A stretch of DNA of 64,000 nucleotides from Methylocystis heyeri (GTDB taxonomy: Bacteria; Pseudomonadota; Alphaproteobacteria; Rhizobiales; Beijerinckiaceae), in the NCBI RefSeq assembly GCF_004802635.2, contig NZ_CP046052.1, positions 1,550,001-1,614,000 of the forward strand, in the 5' to 3' direction. Positions 25,457 through 35,801 of the stretch are shown here, piece after piece. The translations under genes and the position numbers were made by a program. The stretch's first letter is position 1. The number at the start of each line of letters is the position of its first letter. The notes beneath the pieces are model-generated. The model did no database searches, was not told the origin of the DNA, and saw nothing but the letters and a program-made list of their open reading frames with translations.

Positions 25457-27210
25457 CTATCGCCCGAGCTTTTGGGAACGGGTCTCCATCAGGCTGGATA
25501 TTCCCTCCATGAGCGGCAAGGTGAAGCTGAGAACGGCTCCGCGCTCGATATTGTCCCGAGCCCAGATTCTTCCTTCATGAGCCTCCACAATCACGCGGGA
25601 CATCGGCAGACCGACGCCCATTCCACCGTCTTTCGTGGAGGGCAGCGGCTCGAACAACTGGCCTTTGATGTCGTCGGGAATTCCGGTTCCGCTATCGGCG
25701 ACGTCGACCTGAATATCTCCGTCCCGAACGGAAGTTGAAATAGTCAGGCGACGGAACTGGGTCTTTGTCATCGCTTCGATGGCGTTTTTCATGAGATTCG
25801 AGAGCACCTGCTGGATCTGCACGCCGTCGACCAGAACAGTGTCGTTGGAGGCGCCGAGTTCGAGTATGGCGACGACGCGCAGATCGGCGAACGTTCCCGC
25901 AAAACCTTCGCAAATCTGTTCTATCAGCCGATGCAGACTCTGAATCAGCATATTGGGTTCGCCCTGAGCGGCGAGTCCCCTCAGGCTGCTTATGATGCGC
26001 CCCGCCCGCTCCACCTGCTCGGAGGCGCGAGCCAGCGCGTCTTCTATTCGGACAGGATGCGCCTTATTCGGATGCTCGACGAGGCGCTCAATGACTTTGA
26101 GATAGGTTTTGGTCGCCGACAGAGGCTGGTTGAGTTCATGGGCGAGCCCGGCGGCTATGCCCCCCATCGCCGCCAGACGATCGACCTGCAGGCGCTTCAG
26201 CCGCGCCTCGGCCCGGTATTTTTCCGATAGGTCCCGTGCGCTGCCGACGAATATGGGGGAGCCCTGATGGGTGGTCTGCGCCAGATTCAGTTCGACCGGA
26301 AAAGCCTCGCCATTGCTGCGCCGCCCTATTGCCTCCTTGCAGCTGTGGATCCTGTTGTTCGTGCGGAGATGCAGAGCGGAGAGTTTGGCGCCGAGATCGG
26401 GAAGGATCAAACGTATTTCGGTCCCAGCAAGCTCTTCCGTCTCATAACCGAACATGCGAGCGCCCGCCGCGTTGATCGAAAGGATCGAGCCGGCTTGTCA
26501 AAAGCGACGATGGCGTCCTGAACGGCCTCCAGAATGGCGTGCTGGCGCCCTTCGCTTTCGCGCAAGGCCCGTCCCAGGCGGCGGCGGTTCACGCTTTTGA
26601 ACGACAGCCAGCGCCCGTCCTCCTTGATCATGGCGAAATCATGGTTCGCGATGACGTCGAAGGTCTCGCGCGGATTGCAATTGGGCAAGGGATAGGCGCA
26701 AAGAGCGAGGATGGTGTCGGAGGCGATAACGCGCTCGACCATTTCTTCATAGCGCATGAAGCCGCGCCAATCGGCTTTCTCCAACCAGAAAGTGTCGCCG
26801 GAAAGACGCAGTCCGGCAAAGCCGAGCCGCTCCGCCGCTGCGAGCTTGTCGGCCCATGCCTGCATCACCCGCTCGCCGTCGAAACGGCCGTCTCGAAGGT
26901 ACCAATCCGAGTAGCTGATGATTTCGAGCTGACCGGAGGCGATGAAGGAGTCTATCTCCGGCACCAGTTCTCCCAGCGACGCCTTGGCTCGCCGGGCGTT
27001 TACCTGATCGGAAGCGACCCACATGCAAAGTTCGTTTTCAGCCAGGCCCGCCGCAAAATAGGGCGCCACGACATCGAGCAACTCTTCCGGCGAGCTGTAC
27101 AGAACGCAGAAATGCGCGCCCCATGGAATGTCGCCGAGAGCCTGCAGACCAGACTTTCGCAACGGTTCATGGCGCAAGGAATACCCGCGATCGCCCGTAT
27201 AGTCGTCCAC
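25457..27210 (-). pseudogene. MEDS-PAS histidine kinase, single-base frameshift
   Basis: Two adjacent frames form one kinase of about 584 residues. The first part (27210 to 26407) holds an MEDS sensor domain (WGAHFCVLYSSPEELLDVVAPY, DWYLRDGRFDG) and the start of a PAS domain. The second (26455 to 25457) continues the PAS (MFGYETEELAGTEI), a HisKA H-box GLAHELNQPLSATKTYLK and a HATPase (NLMKNAIEAM, DSGTGIPDDI, GVGLPMSRVI), FixL-like. At about 26495 one base appears lost: adding one base to the run GACAAGCCGGC restores A-F-D-x-A-G-S-I-L-S-I-N. It may be a true pseudogene or a sequence error. MEDS domains sense small organic molecules in some methylotrophs. Confidence 0.8.
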
Positions 27211-27542
27211 TGGTTTGCCGCCCGCTACGCTCGAGGCATCGCCGCAAAAGTCTAAGCGCCTTTTTGCGGTGAGAATGCACTCCGACTTACTGCTCTTGGC
27301 GCGATTTCTATTTGATCGAACGGCTCCGTTCGAACCGAAGGCGCCCGCTGACGCCGGATACCGCCGCTCTAGCGGACATTACACAAAAGCGAGAGGCTAC
27401 CGCCAGCACAAATCACACAACCTTCGTATTTTCCAAGGAGATCCGTGCAACATCCTCATATTGCACACCCATTCCCGGCGACGAATTGCGCGGGCGCGGG
27501 CGCCCGCCGCCGCGCCCGCGTTCGATTTCGCAGGTTGCGGGC
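27211..27542. other. Intergenic region, nothing recognised
   Basis: About 330 bp between the kinase start and the end of the porin gene. Two open frames on the plus strand look like chance. No hairpin with a U-tract was seen. Confidence 0.35.
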
Positions 27543-29726
27543 TCAAAACTCGCCGTGCAATCGCAAGGCGAAAATATTTGCGGGGCCTCGGGCAGCGTTA
27601 TAGGCGGGATTGTCGACGAACTGATAGTCTCCGGTGATGTGCACGCCTTCTGCTAGATTATATTTGTAATAGGTCTCGAGAATATGCTCGCCGTTATAGG
27701 AAAGCGCTCCGTCGCCTATCATCGCAGTAAGCCCGCCCGAACCCAGATATCTGGCCTCGCCGCCCGAAATCCCGTTGAGCACGCCGGCGAGGCCGATTGC
27801 GTCCTTGGGCCGGTTCCACCCCGCGCCGGTCAAGACCAGGCCAGCCGAAACGCTGCGATGGATGTCCGTGAAGTCGACGGTTTCGTAGCGCCCGTTGGAG
27901 AGGCCGGCGCGCAGAAAGAAGCCGAGGTCATCTGAGATCGGCTGTTCGATGTTGATTCCGCCGCCGGCCTTGGTGCGCTTGGCGCGGACCTGCGTGATGT
28001 CGGGCGTCGCATTCGTCGCGAGACCGAGATATACGGCCTGGTCGAATTTTCCGAGATAGGCGAAATCGGCGAAGGCGAGCAGCTTGATCTTGCCGGGCTG
28101 GTTGAACAGCAGATTGTGCCGCAGCTCGAGCTCTCCGACCGCTCCGAACTGCCGGAACGGGATCGGTTCGATGGTTTCCCCGTTGGGAACCGCGGAGATC
28201 TGAAAGAGGCCGCCGCGCGCCGTCCAGGAATCCTGTTTCCACTCGGCCGCAGCGCCCTCCGTGAACCCCCAGGCGTCGGCCGGGTAGTCGAAAGAGCCGA
28301 GATCGACGATCGACCAGTTTATAAAGCCGTTGCGGGCGTCGTGGGCGTAGCGGTTGTCGTCGAAGATGTCGACGACCGAAAATTTGCCGGCCGTAAAGGT
28401 CAGCCGGTTGCCGTCGACCGGACCGCCGAGCAGATTTTGTCCCGGATCGATCGTCTCGGCGTCGCCGCCGAGGCCAAAGGTCTGGCGGACAAAATAGCGC
28501 TGGAACCGCAAATAGGGCCGCGCATGGCCGATCTTATAAGCCTCGGCGCTGGTGAAGCCGGCGACGCCGAGCGACCCTTCGAGGCCATAACCCTCGTCGA
28601 TCTCGGGATTCACATAGGCTTCCCCGCCGTCCCATAGTTTGACGCCGAAAAAGCCGGTGTTCGACACGGTGGCGCGGACCTGTCCGTTCGGCGGCAGGCT
28701 GTTGGTCCCGGAATACAGCGCCGGAAACTTCGGATACCCCTGCGGCAGCACCGTTATCTGGCCATGAACGCTGTATCGCTCGGCTTCGGCGGTGTCCGTC
28801 TGCGTGGTCGGATTGATCTTGGGCGTCGTGGTCGCGGTGGAGGACATGTTGCCCTCGGTCACAGCGCCGACATTGGGAAAAGGCAGATTTGCGGCGGACC
28901 CGCCGTCCGTCTTCGTCTCGGGCTTTTTTTCCGCCGCCGCCTGGAAAGTATTGGGCTCCCCGAGATTGTAGACGAGGCCGAGCCGGAATACATGGCTGTC
29001 CGAGCGCGTTCTCGAGACAAAGTCATACATATTGCCGTTGTCGAAAACCTGTGTCCCGAAGGATTGATCGAGGAAAAGATATTCCGCGCGGGCGGACCAA
29101 TGATCGGCGAAGGCGTATTCGACGCCGCCGCCCACCACATATTTCATGCGCGACGTGGCCGAGTTCCCGCTCACGAAGGGATTGCCGGGGCCGCCGCCGT
29201 TGAGGACGAGGGTGGAGGCTCCGCGCCAGCCGCCGCTCGCGACGCCGGCGGTGGCGTAAATCAGGGCGCGATCGAAAGCGTATCCCACGCGGCCGCGGAA
29301 ACTGCCGAAGTAATTACCCCCGTCGTAGGGCGCCAGCGTATATGAATTCACTCCCATGGCGGCGAAAGCGGCGGGCGCGGGAAAGGTCCCTGCCGGGGCG
29401 CGACGCCCGTCCAGGAAATTCAGCTCGGTCTCGGCCCCGTAAACCCAGGGGCCGTGCTGCCAGTTGTAGCCGACCGATACGCCAAAAGTGACGCCCGCTC
29501 CCCCGCGTCCCGGCGGGTTGAGGTCATAGACCGGCGCGCCGAAGCCGCTCGCCGCCTGGAAGGTCTCGCCGCTGTGCAAGGGAACGGCGCCGCCCGCACT
29601 GGCGCCGAAATACATGCCCGCCCAAGAAAAATACGCCGGGACCGCCGCCTGTTCGGCGAGCGCCGTCGCCGTTGCGGCGGCCTGCAGCGCGAGTGCGGAG
29701 GATAGGCGAATCGCCAGAATGCGCAT
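27543..29726 (-). CDS. Two-barrel outer-membrane protein: Omp25-like barrel fused to OprB-type porin
   Basis: A 727-residue exported protein. After a signal peptide (MRILAIRLSSALALQAAATA, ending ALAEQ), residues about 30-265 form an Omp25/OmpA-like 8-strand barrel (YFSWAGMYFGASAGGAVPL, VSVGYNWQHGPWVYGAETEL, RVGYAFDRALIYATAG, YAFADHWSARAEYLFLD). A polar linker (EKKPETKTDGGSAANLP, TPKINPTTQTDTAEAERY) leads to an OprB-like carbohydrate porin (YSVHGQITVLPQGYPKF, LGVAGFTSAEAYKIGHARPY, TFTAGKFSVVDIFDDN, the late YYKYNLAEGVHITGDYQFVDNPAYN). Single OprB proteins are about 450 residues, so this is a genuine fusion. It probably takes up carbohydrate. An AAGGA lies 6 bases before the ATG. Confidence 0.8.
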   Translation of the reverse strand: MRILAIRLSSALALQAAATATALAEQAAVPAYFSWAGMYFGASAGGAVPLHSGETFQAASGFGAPVYDLNPPGRGGAGVTFGVSVGYNWQHGPWVYGAETELNFLDGRRAPAGTFPAPAAFAAMGVNSYTLAPYDGGNYFGSFRGRVGYAFDRALIYATAGVASGGWRGASTLVLNGGGPGNPFVSGNSATSRMKYVVGGGVEYAFADHWSARAEYLFLDQSFGTQVFDNGNMYDFVSRTRSDSHVFRLGLVYNLGEPNTFQAAAEKKPETKTDGGSAANLPFPNVGAVTEGNMSSTATTTPKINPTTQTDTAEAERYSVHGQITVLPQGYPKFPALYSGTNSLPPNGQVRATVSNTGFFGVKLWDGGEAYVNPEIDEGYGLEGSLGVAGFTSAEAYKIGHARPYLRFQRYFVRQTFGLGGDAETIDPGQNLLGGPVDGNRLTFTAGKFSVVDIFDDNRYAHDARNGFINWSIVDLGSFDYPADAWGFTEGAAAEWKQDSWTARGGLFQISAVPNGETIEPIPFRQFGAVGELELRHNLLFNQPGKIKLLAFADFAYLGKFDQAVYLGLATNATPDITQVRAKRTKAGGGINIEQPISDDLGFFLRAGLSNGRYETVDFTDIHRSVSAGLVLTGAGWNRPKDAIGLAGVLNGISGGEARYLGSGGLTAMIGDGALSYNGEHILETYYKYNLAEGVHITGDYQFVDNPAYNAARGPANIFALRLHGEF

Positions 29727-30603
29727 TCCAAGTCCTTTTTAGAGTCTGATCGATTCGGTCAAGGCGGCGAGCCCAGCTAAACTTTCGCAATAACGGAAAA
29801 ATGACCGCGCCCTTGCGCTCCCGGAGCATTCCGAGCGCCCAATGGGTTACGTGAGCGCAGTTAGCGAACGACGGGCCATCTCGACGGCGCCGGAAGAGGC
29901 CCTCCCCGGCGGCCACGATATGATGATGACACGAGGAGCCTGCGGGCGCATCGTCTGCGCCTTATCGACCGGATGCTTCCATCCGGTCGGAAGGCGCGCT
30001 GGCCGGCCCGTCGCACACGGCGCTTTTCCGTCGTCAGGCCGCAAGGGCGAAGGAAGGGGGAGGCTCGCTGGAATTCCATGCCGGATTTTCATCGGCTTGC
30101 GCCGGTTCGATCCATGAACAGACGAGGCGGCCGGACATGGAGTCGCGCTTCCAGACGCAGACGAGCGTCCTCCGCGAGGCGCGGAGCATCGAGCTTGACT
30201 TGGCCGCGCCGGGAAAAGCCCCGGCGTCTCGAACGCCCAAAGGCGCAAAACAGATTTTTGTGAGCTTTTTCATCGCTCATCTCCTTTTGCCGTTGGTTTC
30301 CACGGCCCGGAGCATGAGCGGCAGGCAGGAGCTTTACGCTCGCGCGAGACCTCTCGCACGGTCTCCGGGACCGCGGACGCCATCGATGTAGACCGGCGTC
30401 GATCGCGCAACCGTTGCTGCGCTGGCGTCGCCGAAGCTGCTACTGCCCATGTTTCTTTCTTTGGTTGTCGTCGAAGGCGATGCTTGTCCGCCATCTGTCG
30501 GCGATATCGACCCGAGGCCCCGGCTTGTCAAGAGGAATCTGCCGGTGGGCGCGAACATGAATGTCCGCCGCGGAACCGGGGACAACCTGTTGAGGCTCCA
30601 CAG
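29727..30603. other. Long intergenic region, one doubtful small gene
   Basis: About 880 bp. Most open frames look like chance, with high GC. One minus-strand frame at 30034-30273 has a good ribosome binding site and is listed separately. A 38-codon minus frame starting near 30450 (M-G-S-S-S-F-G-D-A) is also possible but unsupported. Confidence 0.4.
30034..30273 (-). CDS. Doubtful small protein, strong ribosome binding site
   Basis: ATG 30273 follows AGGAG at a seven-base distance, and the first residues, MKKLTKICFA, look like the start of a signal peptide, but the frame then turns into polar low-complexity sequence without a hydrophobic core. This could be a decayed 5' end of an exported protein gene. 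Unrecognised. Confidence 0.25.
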   Translation of the reverse strand: MKKLTKICFAPLGVRDAGAFPGAAKSSSMLRASRRTLVCVWKRDSMSGRLVCSWIEPAQADENPAWNSSEPPPSFALAA

Positions 30604-33174
30604 CTAGAGATCCGCCATAGGATCCATTCTGAGCATGCCGCCGGCTTCTTTGATGAACCGCATTTCGAATTCGTCGAGCGGCGTGGGGCGCGCAAACAGA
30701 AACCCTTGAACGCAATCGCAACCGAATTGCTCCAGCAGTCGGAGCTGCACTGCGGTTTCGACGCCCTCGGCGACCGTCTTTATGCCGAGCTTTTTCGCCA
30801 TCAGGATGATCGCCTCCGTAAGCGACCTGTCGGTCGCGTCCTCGGCGATGTCCTTGATGAAAGATCGGTCGATCTTCAGCGTCTCGATGCAGAAACGCTT
30901 CAGATAGGAGAGCGACGAGAACCCCGTTCCGAAATCGTCGATGGACATTTCCACGCCGATGCTCCGCAACGCCGAGAGCTGTTGCTGCAATTCCGGCCGC
31001 TCCCGTATGAGCATGCCTTCGGTGAACTCCAACGCGAGCGATCCCGGCGGCAGATGCAGCGTTGCGAGCCTGTCCACCCATTGCAGGACCCTCGTCCGCT
31101 CAGCGAACTGCAGGGGGGAAATATTCACGGCCAGCTGAATCCTTTGCTCGTAATTCATCGCCCAGCGCAACGCGACGTCGGCCGCCTCGTTCAGAACCCA
31201 ATCGCCGATATCCAGAATAAGACCCGACTCCTCGGCAATCGGAATGAATTCTCCCGGGCTGATCATTCCCCGCCGGGGATGGCGCCAGCGCAGCAGCGCC
31301 TCCGCCTTCGCCAGGCGTCCACTGCCGAGTTCGACGATAGGCTGATAAAACAGTTCGAGTTCGCCGCGCTCCAGCGCGCAGGCGAGATCGTTGGTCAGCG
31401 TGAGCCTCCTGTCCGCCTCTTGCTGCAGCGACTGGGTAAAATGCGTGAACCGGTTGCGCCCTTCGTATTTGGCTTGATACATCGCGAGATCGGAGCGCTT
31501 CAGCAAGCTCTCCGCATCCTGCGCGTCCTCGGGAAATACGGTGATCCCGATGCTCGCGGAAAGATGGATGTTCTTGTCGTCGACGACATAAGGCGCGCTG
31601 ATCTCGCGGTTGATCCTTCGGGCGAAATGCTCCGCGACGGAACGGTCGCCCAGTTCGCAAAGTATCACGGTGAATTCGTCGCCGCCCAACCGCGCAACGA
31701 CGTCCCCGGATCGCACGCAACGTCTCAACCGCTGCGCCGTCTCCACCAATACGGCGTCTCCGGCGTGATGGCCGAGACTGTCATTGGCTTCCTTGAAGCG
31801 ATCCAGATCGATGAAGAGCACCGCCAGAATTTGCCCGGCGCGCTCCGCGCGCGAGATTTCGGACTCGAGCCGATCGTAAAAGAGCCGCCGGTTCGGCAGT
31901 TCCGTCAAGGGATCGAAATTCGCCTGTCTCCAGATCGTTTCGTCTTTCCTGCGGCGCTCGGTCACGTCGGAGAACTGCATGATGTAGCGAAAAACGCCGC
32001 CGTCCTTGCCGCGGATGAGGCTGAAGGTGGCGGACAGCGCAAGGCGTCTCCCATCCTTGTGCCGGGCCCAGGTCTCGCTCTCGTGACGCTCTTGCCCTTT
32101 GAGGGCTTCGGACAGGCTCGTTCCCTGGTCTTCGTTCAGGCCCAGCCCGATCAGGCTGCAATTGCAGCCTTTGGCCTCCTCGCGGGAAAAGCCCAGATGT
32201 CTCGAAAACGCCGGATTGACGTCCACGATGTTTTCGTCGGCGTCGGCGATCAAAACTCCTTCGCTGCTCGAATTGAAGATGAGAGCGCCGAGATAAAGCG
32301 AATCGTGATTCTTCTTGCGCTCCGCGACATCCTCGACGACCGACCAGATGTAAGGCGCGCCGTCGCTGCCCGTCACCAGAACTCCGTTGAGACGCAGCGG
32401 AACGCGCATTCCGTCTTTCCGGACATATTCCTTTTCATAAGGGCCATAGCAGCCGGTTTCGACGAGAGACCGGAGATGCTCTTGCTCCTCCGCCTCGTAC
32501 TCTCTCGGGGTGAGGGTCCAATAATCGAGAGAGTTCAACTCCTCCCGCGGATAACCGCAGATGCGCTCGAACGCTCCATTGAAATCGACATAGCGGCCCT
32601 CCATGTCGGTGAGCGCGATTCCCAGCGGCGACAATTCGTAAAGGCTCCGCAGCTTCTCTTCGCTCGCGCGCAGGCTCTCCTCGACCTTCCTGCGCTCGGT
32701 GACGTCGACAATCGCGCATAAGATGAACGCCGGGACGCCCAGAGGGTCGTAGATAGGCCTCTTGAACATGAGGCCGTGTCGGCGTTCGGCTGAGCCCGAA
32801 CACCAAAAGCTGCACCCCACTTCGACGACGGCCCCGCCTCGAAAAACTTCCTCGTCATCGCCCTGGAACACGCCGAGCAGATCTTGCGCGGGCGCCCCGG
32901 CCGGATCGGCCGCGCGGGGATCGTCGGGCGGTAGGCCCAGAAGTTCGCCGCAGGCCCTGTTTACGCAGATTATGCGTCCCGATCCGTCCTTGAGCAAAAG
33001 CGCTATCGGCAAGGCCTGAAACATCGCCATCAGATCGAGGGGCGGCGATCCATCGGGAGCGCCGGAGGCTCCTGCGCCTTTACTTGCTCCCACGGATTCG
33101 TCGAGCGCTTCCATATTCGCTTTTCCCTGATCGAAACGGCTTTCCTGTTGCGGATGGTGCGCCGCCATGAACAA
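30604..33174 (-). CDS. PAS-PAS-PAS-GGDEF-EAL cyclic-di-GMP protein
   Basis: An 856-residue cytoplasmic signalling protein. At least three PAS domains lie in residues 50-420 (for example LPIALLLKDGSGRIICVNRA, LYELSPLGIALTDMEGRYVDF, SSEGVLIADADENIVDVNPA), each closed by PAC-like VTERRK or VAERKK motifs. Then a GGDEF domain with intact active site VARLGGDEF (cyclase) and an EAL domain with KAEALLRWRHP, FIPIAEESGLI, and DDFGTGFSS (phosphodiesterase). Both catalytic motifs are present, so it may make and break cyclic-di-GMP under control of the PAS sensors. It has no membrane segments. The start may be the ATG at residue 21. Confidence 0.9.
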   Translation of the reverse strand: MFMAAHHPQQESRFDQGKANMEALDESVGASKGAGASGAPDGSPPLDLMAMFQALPIALLLKDGSGRIICVNRACGELLGLPPDDPRAADPAGAPAQDLLGVFQGDDEEVFRGGAVVEVGCSFWCSGSAERRHGLMFKRPIYDPLGVPAFILCAIVDVTERRKVEESLRASEEKLRSLYELSPLGIALTDMEGRYVDFNGAFERICGYPREELNSLDYWTLTPREYEAEEQEHLRSLVETGCYGPYEKEYVRKDGMRVPLRLNGVLVTGSDGAPYIWSVVEDVAERKKNHDSLYLGALIFNSSSEGVLIADADENIVDVNPAFSRHLGFSREEAKGCNCSLIGLGLNEDQGTSLSEALKGQERHESETWARHKDGRRLALSATFSLIRGKDGGVFRYIMQFSDVTERRRKDETIWRQANFDPLTELPNRRLFYDRLESEISRAERAGQILAVLFIDLDRFKEANDSLGHHAGDAVLVETAQRLRRCVRSGDVVARLGGDEFTVILCELGDRSVAEHFARRINREISAPYVVDDKNIHLSASIGITVFPEDAQDAESLLKRSDLAMYQAKYEGRNRFTHFTQSLQQEADRRLTLTNDLACALERGELELFYQPIVELGSGRLAKAEALLRWRHPRRGMISPGEFIPIAEESGLILDIGDWVLNEAADVALRWAMNYEQRIQLAVNISPLQFAERTRVLQWVDRLATLHLPPGSLALEFTEGMLIRERPELQQQLSALRSIGVEMSIDDFGTGFSSLSYLKRFCIETLKIDRSFIKDIAEDATDRSLTEAIILMAKKLGIKTVAEGVETAVQLRLLEQFGCDCVQGFLFARPTPLDEFEMRFIKEAGGMLRMDPMADL

Positions 33175-33408
33175 TCAAAACCCATTACAAGGAAAGTGAG
33201 AGTTCAGAATAAACACTTGAACTAACAAATTGTCTAACGCGCCGAACGCTGCGGCCGTCATACAAGGGACGAGAGCTTTTACCTGTTCCTCCGAGGCGCA
33301 GGGCGCGAGCCTGACTCGACGCCGCACATGGAGAGCGGCCCTTCCGCCATTTGGCTTTTCGGGCGATATTGCGTTCGTCTGATTATCATTTCAGCGCTGG
33401 AGATTGTG

Positions 33409-35640
33409 ATGTTTTTCAAGAATGGACCCTTCGCCGCGGCTTGCGTCCTCGCCGTCGGCTGGCTGGCGAGCGGCTTCGGAGCCGCTTTGGCGGGAGATGG
33501 CCGCATTGCAACCATCGCGGGAACCGGACTGCCCGGCTATTCAGGCGACGGGGGCGCCTCGGCCACGGCGCAGCTCCATCTTCCGATACGCGCCGTTTCT
33601 TCGCTGGACGGAGGCATATTGATCGCCGACGAGGCCAATAACGTCGTTCGCAAGATCCGACCCGACGGAACCATCCACACCATCGCCGGAATTGTAGGGC
33701 TGCCGGGCTTCAGCGGAGACGGAGGCCCCGCCACATCCGCTCGGCTGAACGGGCCGACCGGGGTCGCTTCTTTGCCCGACGGCGGCTTTATGATTGCGGA
33801 TCGTTTGAATCATCGTATTCGCCGCGTGTCGCCGTCCGGCGTCATAACTACTATCGCAGGAAACGGATCCGCATGCGCTAATCCGGCCGGCCATTGCGGC
33901 GACGGCGGCCCCGCCGTGGCGGCGCATCTGAACAGGCCCAATCGCGTTCTTCCGCTCCCCGACGGGAGCTTTCTGATCACCGAGGACGGCGGCGACAAGG
34001 TCAGGAAGGTTTCAGCCTCCGGAACCATCACCCGCGTCGCTGGCGACGGCGTTCGCTGCGGACTGTCTACCGCCCCCTGCGGCGACGGCGGTCCCGCCGT
34101 CCTGGCCCGCCTCAACATGCCCGACGGGATCGCACTGCTGCCCGATGGCGGCATCGCCATCAGCGACTCCGGCGACAACAGAATCCGCGCAGTCTCAACC
34201 TCTGGCGTCATCACCACCATCGCCGGCAACGGCGTCGCCGGCAGCTGGGGCGAAAATATCGCCGCGACGAGCGCCAACCTCAACGCCCCGAGCAGCGTCG
34301 CGGCGGCGGCGGACGGAACCATCGTCATCGCCGACACCTACAGCCATCTGGTGCGGGCGGTTAAGAACGGCGTCATTCACACGCTGGCCGGAACGGCCGA
34401 CTCCCCCTGCCCTTCCGCCGTCAGCGCATGCGGCGACGGCGGAGCCGCGACGAGCGCCCAGTTGAACATGCCTTTCGATGCGAGCGTGACGCCCGACGGC
34501 TATGTGCTCGTCGCGGATTGGCGCGACAACCGCATTCGTCGGGTGAATTCCTCTCTCGGCGGTTCGCCGACGGTCGCCGTCAACGGCCGCCGACTCGTCA
34601 ACGGAGCGGGACAACCCGTTCAGTTGAGGGGAACAAACCGGGCGATATACGAAAGCCGCTGCATCTACGACAATTCGGGCTTCCCGGACGGCCCCGACGA
34701 CCAGGCCTCGGTGACCGCTATGCTGCCGTGGAAGATGACCACGGTCCGCATCACGCTCAATGAAGATTGCTGGCTGGGGATCAACGGCCTGCCGGCCGGC
34801 GGCGACGTGACCGGCTATCGCAATGCGGTGGCGGCTTATGTCGACCTGCTGCGCAACGACGGCTTCTACGTGGTCGTCGAAGCGCATGTGTCGGCGCCGG
34901 GCGTCTTTCAGTCGACGCAGATCGACTATATGCCCGACGCCGACCACATGCCGGACTTCTGGCGAAGCGTCGCCGCGACCTTCAGGAGCGACCACGGGAT
35001 CATTTTCGACTTGATCAACGAAGTCGGCATGGCGTCCTGGAATGATCCGCATCCGACCCCGGCCGGACAATGGGCCTGCTGGCGCGACGGCTGCACGCTG
35101 GATTCGGTCTATGGGGGAAGATTCGCCGCGGCCGGAGTTCAATCGCTCGTGAACGCGATCAGGTCGCAGGGGGCGACTCAACCCATCGTTCTGGGAGGCC
35201 TCAGCTACAACAGCGATCTCTCCCAGCTCCTCGCCTATTTGCCGGCCGATCCGCAGGGACAATTGATCGCCTCCGCCCATATCTACGACTTCGGCGTCGG
35301 GAACGGGATCGACGGCATGTTCACGGGGCAGCTGGAGCCGATCGCAGCCGTCTTGCCTGTGATGCTGGGCGAACTCGGCGAGCAATATTGCGATTCAGGC
35401 TCCGCCGGCTACACCAGCCATGCGCTCTCGCTGATCGACGGCGAGACGGCCAAAGGCAATGTGTTCGGCGTCCTGGGATGGACCTGGAACGCCAAAACCG
35501 CGACGTCGACAGGGTGGAACTGCCCGACCGACGCCTTTGGAAACGGCGGGCCGCTCATGATCCGCGATTATGCCGGCACGCCGACGGTGATGGGCGGCGT
35601 CTTCTCGGCGTGGTTCGCCGCAAAGGCCGGCGCGCCCTGA
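33409..35640 (+). CDS. Secreted NHL-repeat protein fused to GH5-type glycoside hydrolase
   Basis: A 743-residue exported protein. ATG 33409 has GGAG six bases upstream; signal peptide FAAACVLAVGWLASGFGAAL. Residues about 30-380 hold six NHL-type beta-propeller repeats, each of the form I-A-G-N/T-G ... GDGG-A-A ... A-x-L-N-x-P-x-x-V/I ... DGG-x-x-I-A-D. Residues about 390-743 form a cellulase-like GH5 TIM barrel: VNGAGQPVQLRGTNRAIYE, FYVVVEAHV, acid/base Glu in IIFDLINEVGMASW and nucleophile Glu in VMLGELGEQYC. The propeller plus hydrolase in one chain is unusual. It likely acts outside the cell on a beta-glucan or similar polymer. Confidence 0.8.
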   Translation: MFFKNGPFAAACVLAVGWLASGFGAALAGDGRIATIAGTGLPGYSGDGGASATAQLHLPIRAVSSLDGGILIADEANNVVRKIRPDGTIHTIAGIVGLPGFSGDGGPATSARLNGPTGVASLPDGGFMIADRLNHRIRRVSPSGVITTIAGNGSACANPAGHCGDGGPAVAAHLNRPNRVLPLPDGSFLITEDGGDKVRKVSASGTITRVAGDGVRCGLSTAPCGDGGPAVLARLNMPDGIALLPDGGIAISDSGDNRIRAVSTSGVITTIAGNGVAGSWGENIAATSANLNAPSSVAAAADGTIVIADTYSHLVRAVKNGVIHTLAGTADSPCPSAVSACGDGGAATSAQLNMPFDASVTPDGYVLVADWRDNRIRRVNSSLGGSPTVAVNGRRLVNGAGQPVQLRGTNRAIYESRCIYDNSGFPDGPDDQASVTAMLPWKMTTVRITLNEDCWLGINGLPAGGDVTGYRNAVAAYVDLLRNDGFYVVVEAHVSAPGVFQSTQIDYMPDADHMPDFWRSVAATFRSDHGIIFDLINEVGMASWNDPHPTPAGQWACWRDGCTLDSVYGGRFAAAGVQSLVNAIRSQGATQPIVLGGLSYNSDLSQLLAYLPADPQGQLIASAHIYDFGVGNGIDGMFTGQLEPIAAVLPVMLGELGEQYCDSGSAGYTSHALSLIDGETAKGNVFGVLGWTWNAKTATSTGWNCPTDAFGNGGPLMIRDYAGTPTVMGGVFSAWFAAKAGAP

Positions 35641-35748
35641 CCTTCGGCGAAGGGAAATCGGCCCGGCACACGGGTCTGAAATCCATTCCTATGAAAAAAC
35701 GCGCCGGCGGGGAGCATTTGTCGCCCCCCGGCGACGCACGAAAAACAG

Positions 35749-35772
35749 GCGCCCGGAAATTACTCCGGGCGC
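35749..35772 (-). terminator. Hairpin terminator for the minus-strand gene
   Basis: GCGCCCGGA (35749-35757) and TCCGGGCGC (35764-35772) pair perfectly. Read on the minus strand it is followed by CTGTTTTT, giving a five-U tract after the stem, 30 bp beyond the end of the small exported gene at 35802. Confidence 0.65.
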
Positions 35773-35801
35773 GATAATCATTGCGGCGGATGGCTGAAAC
35801 T

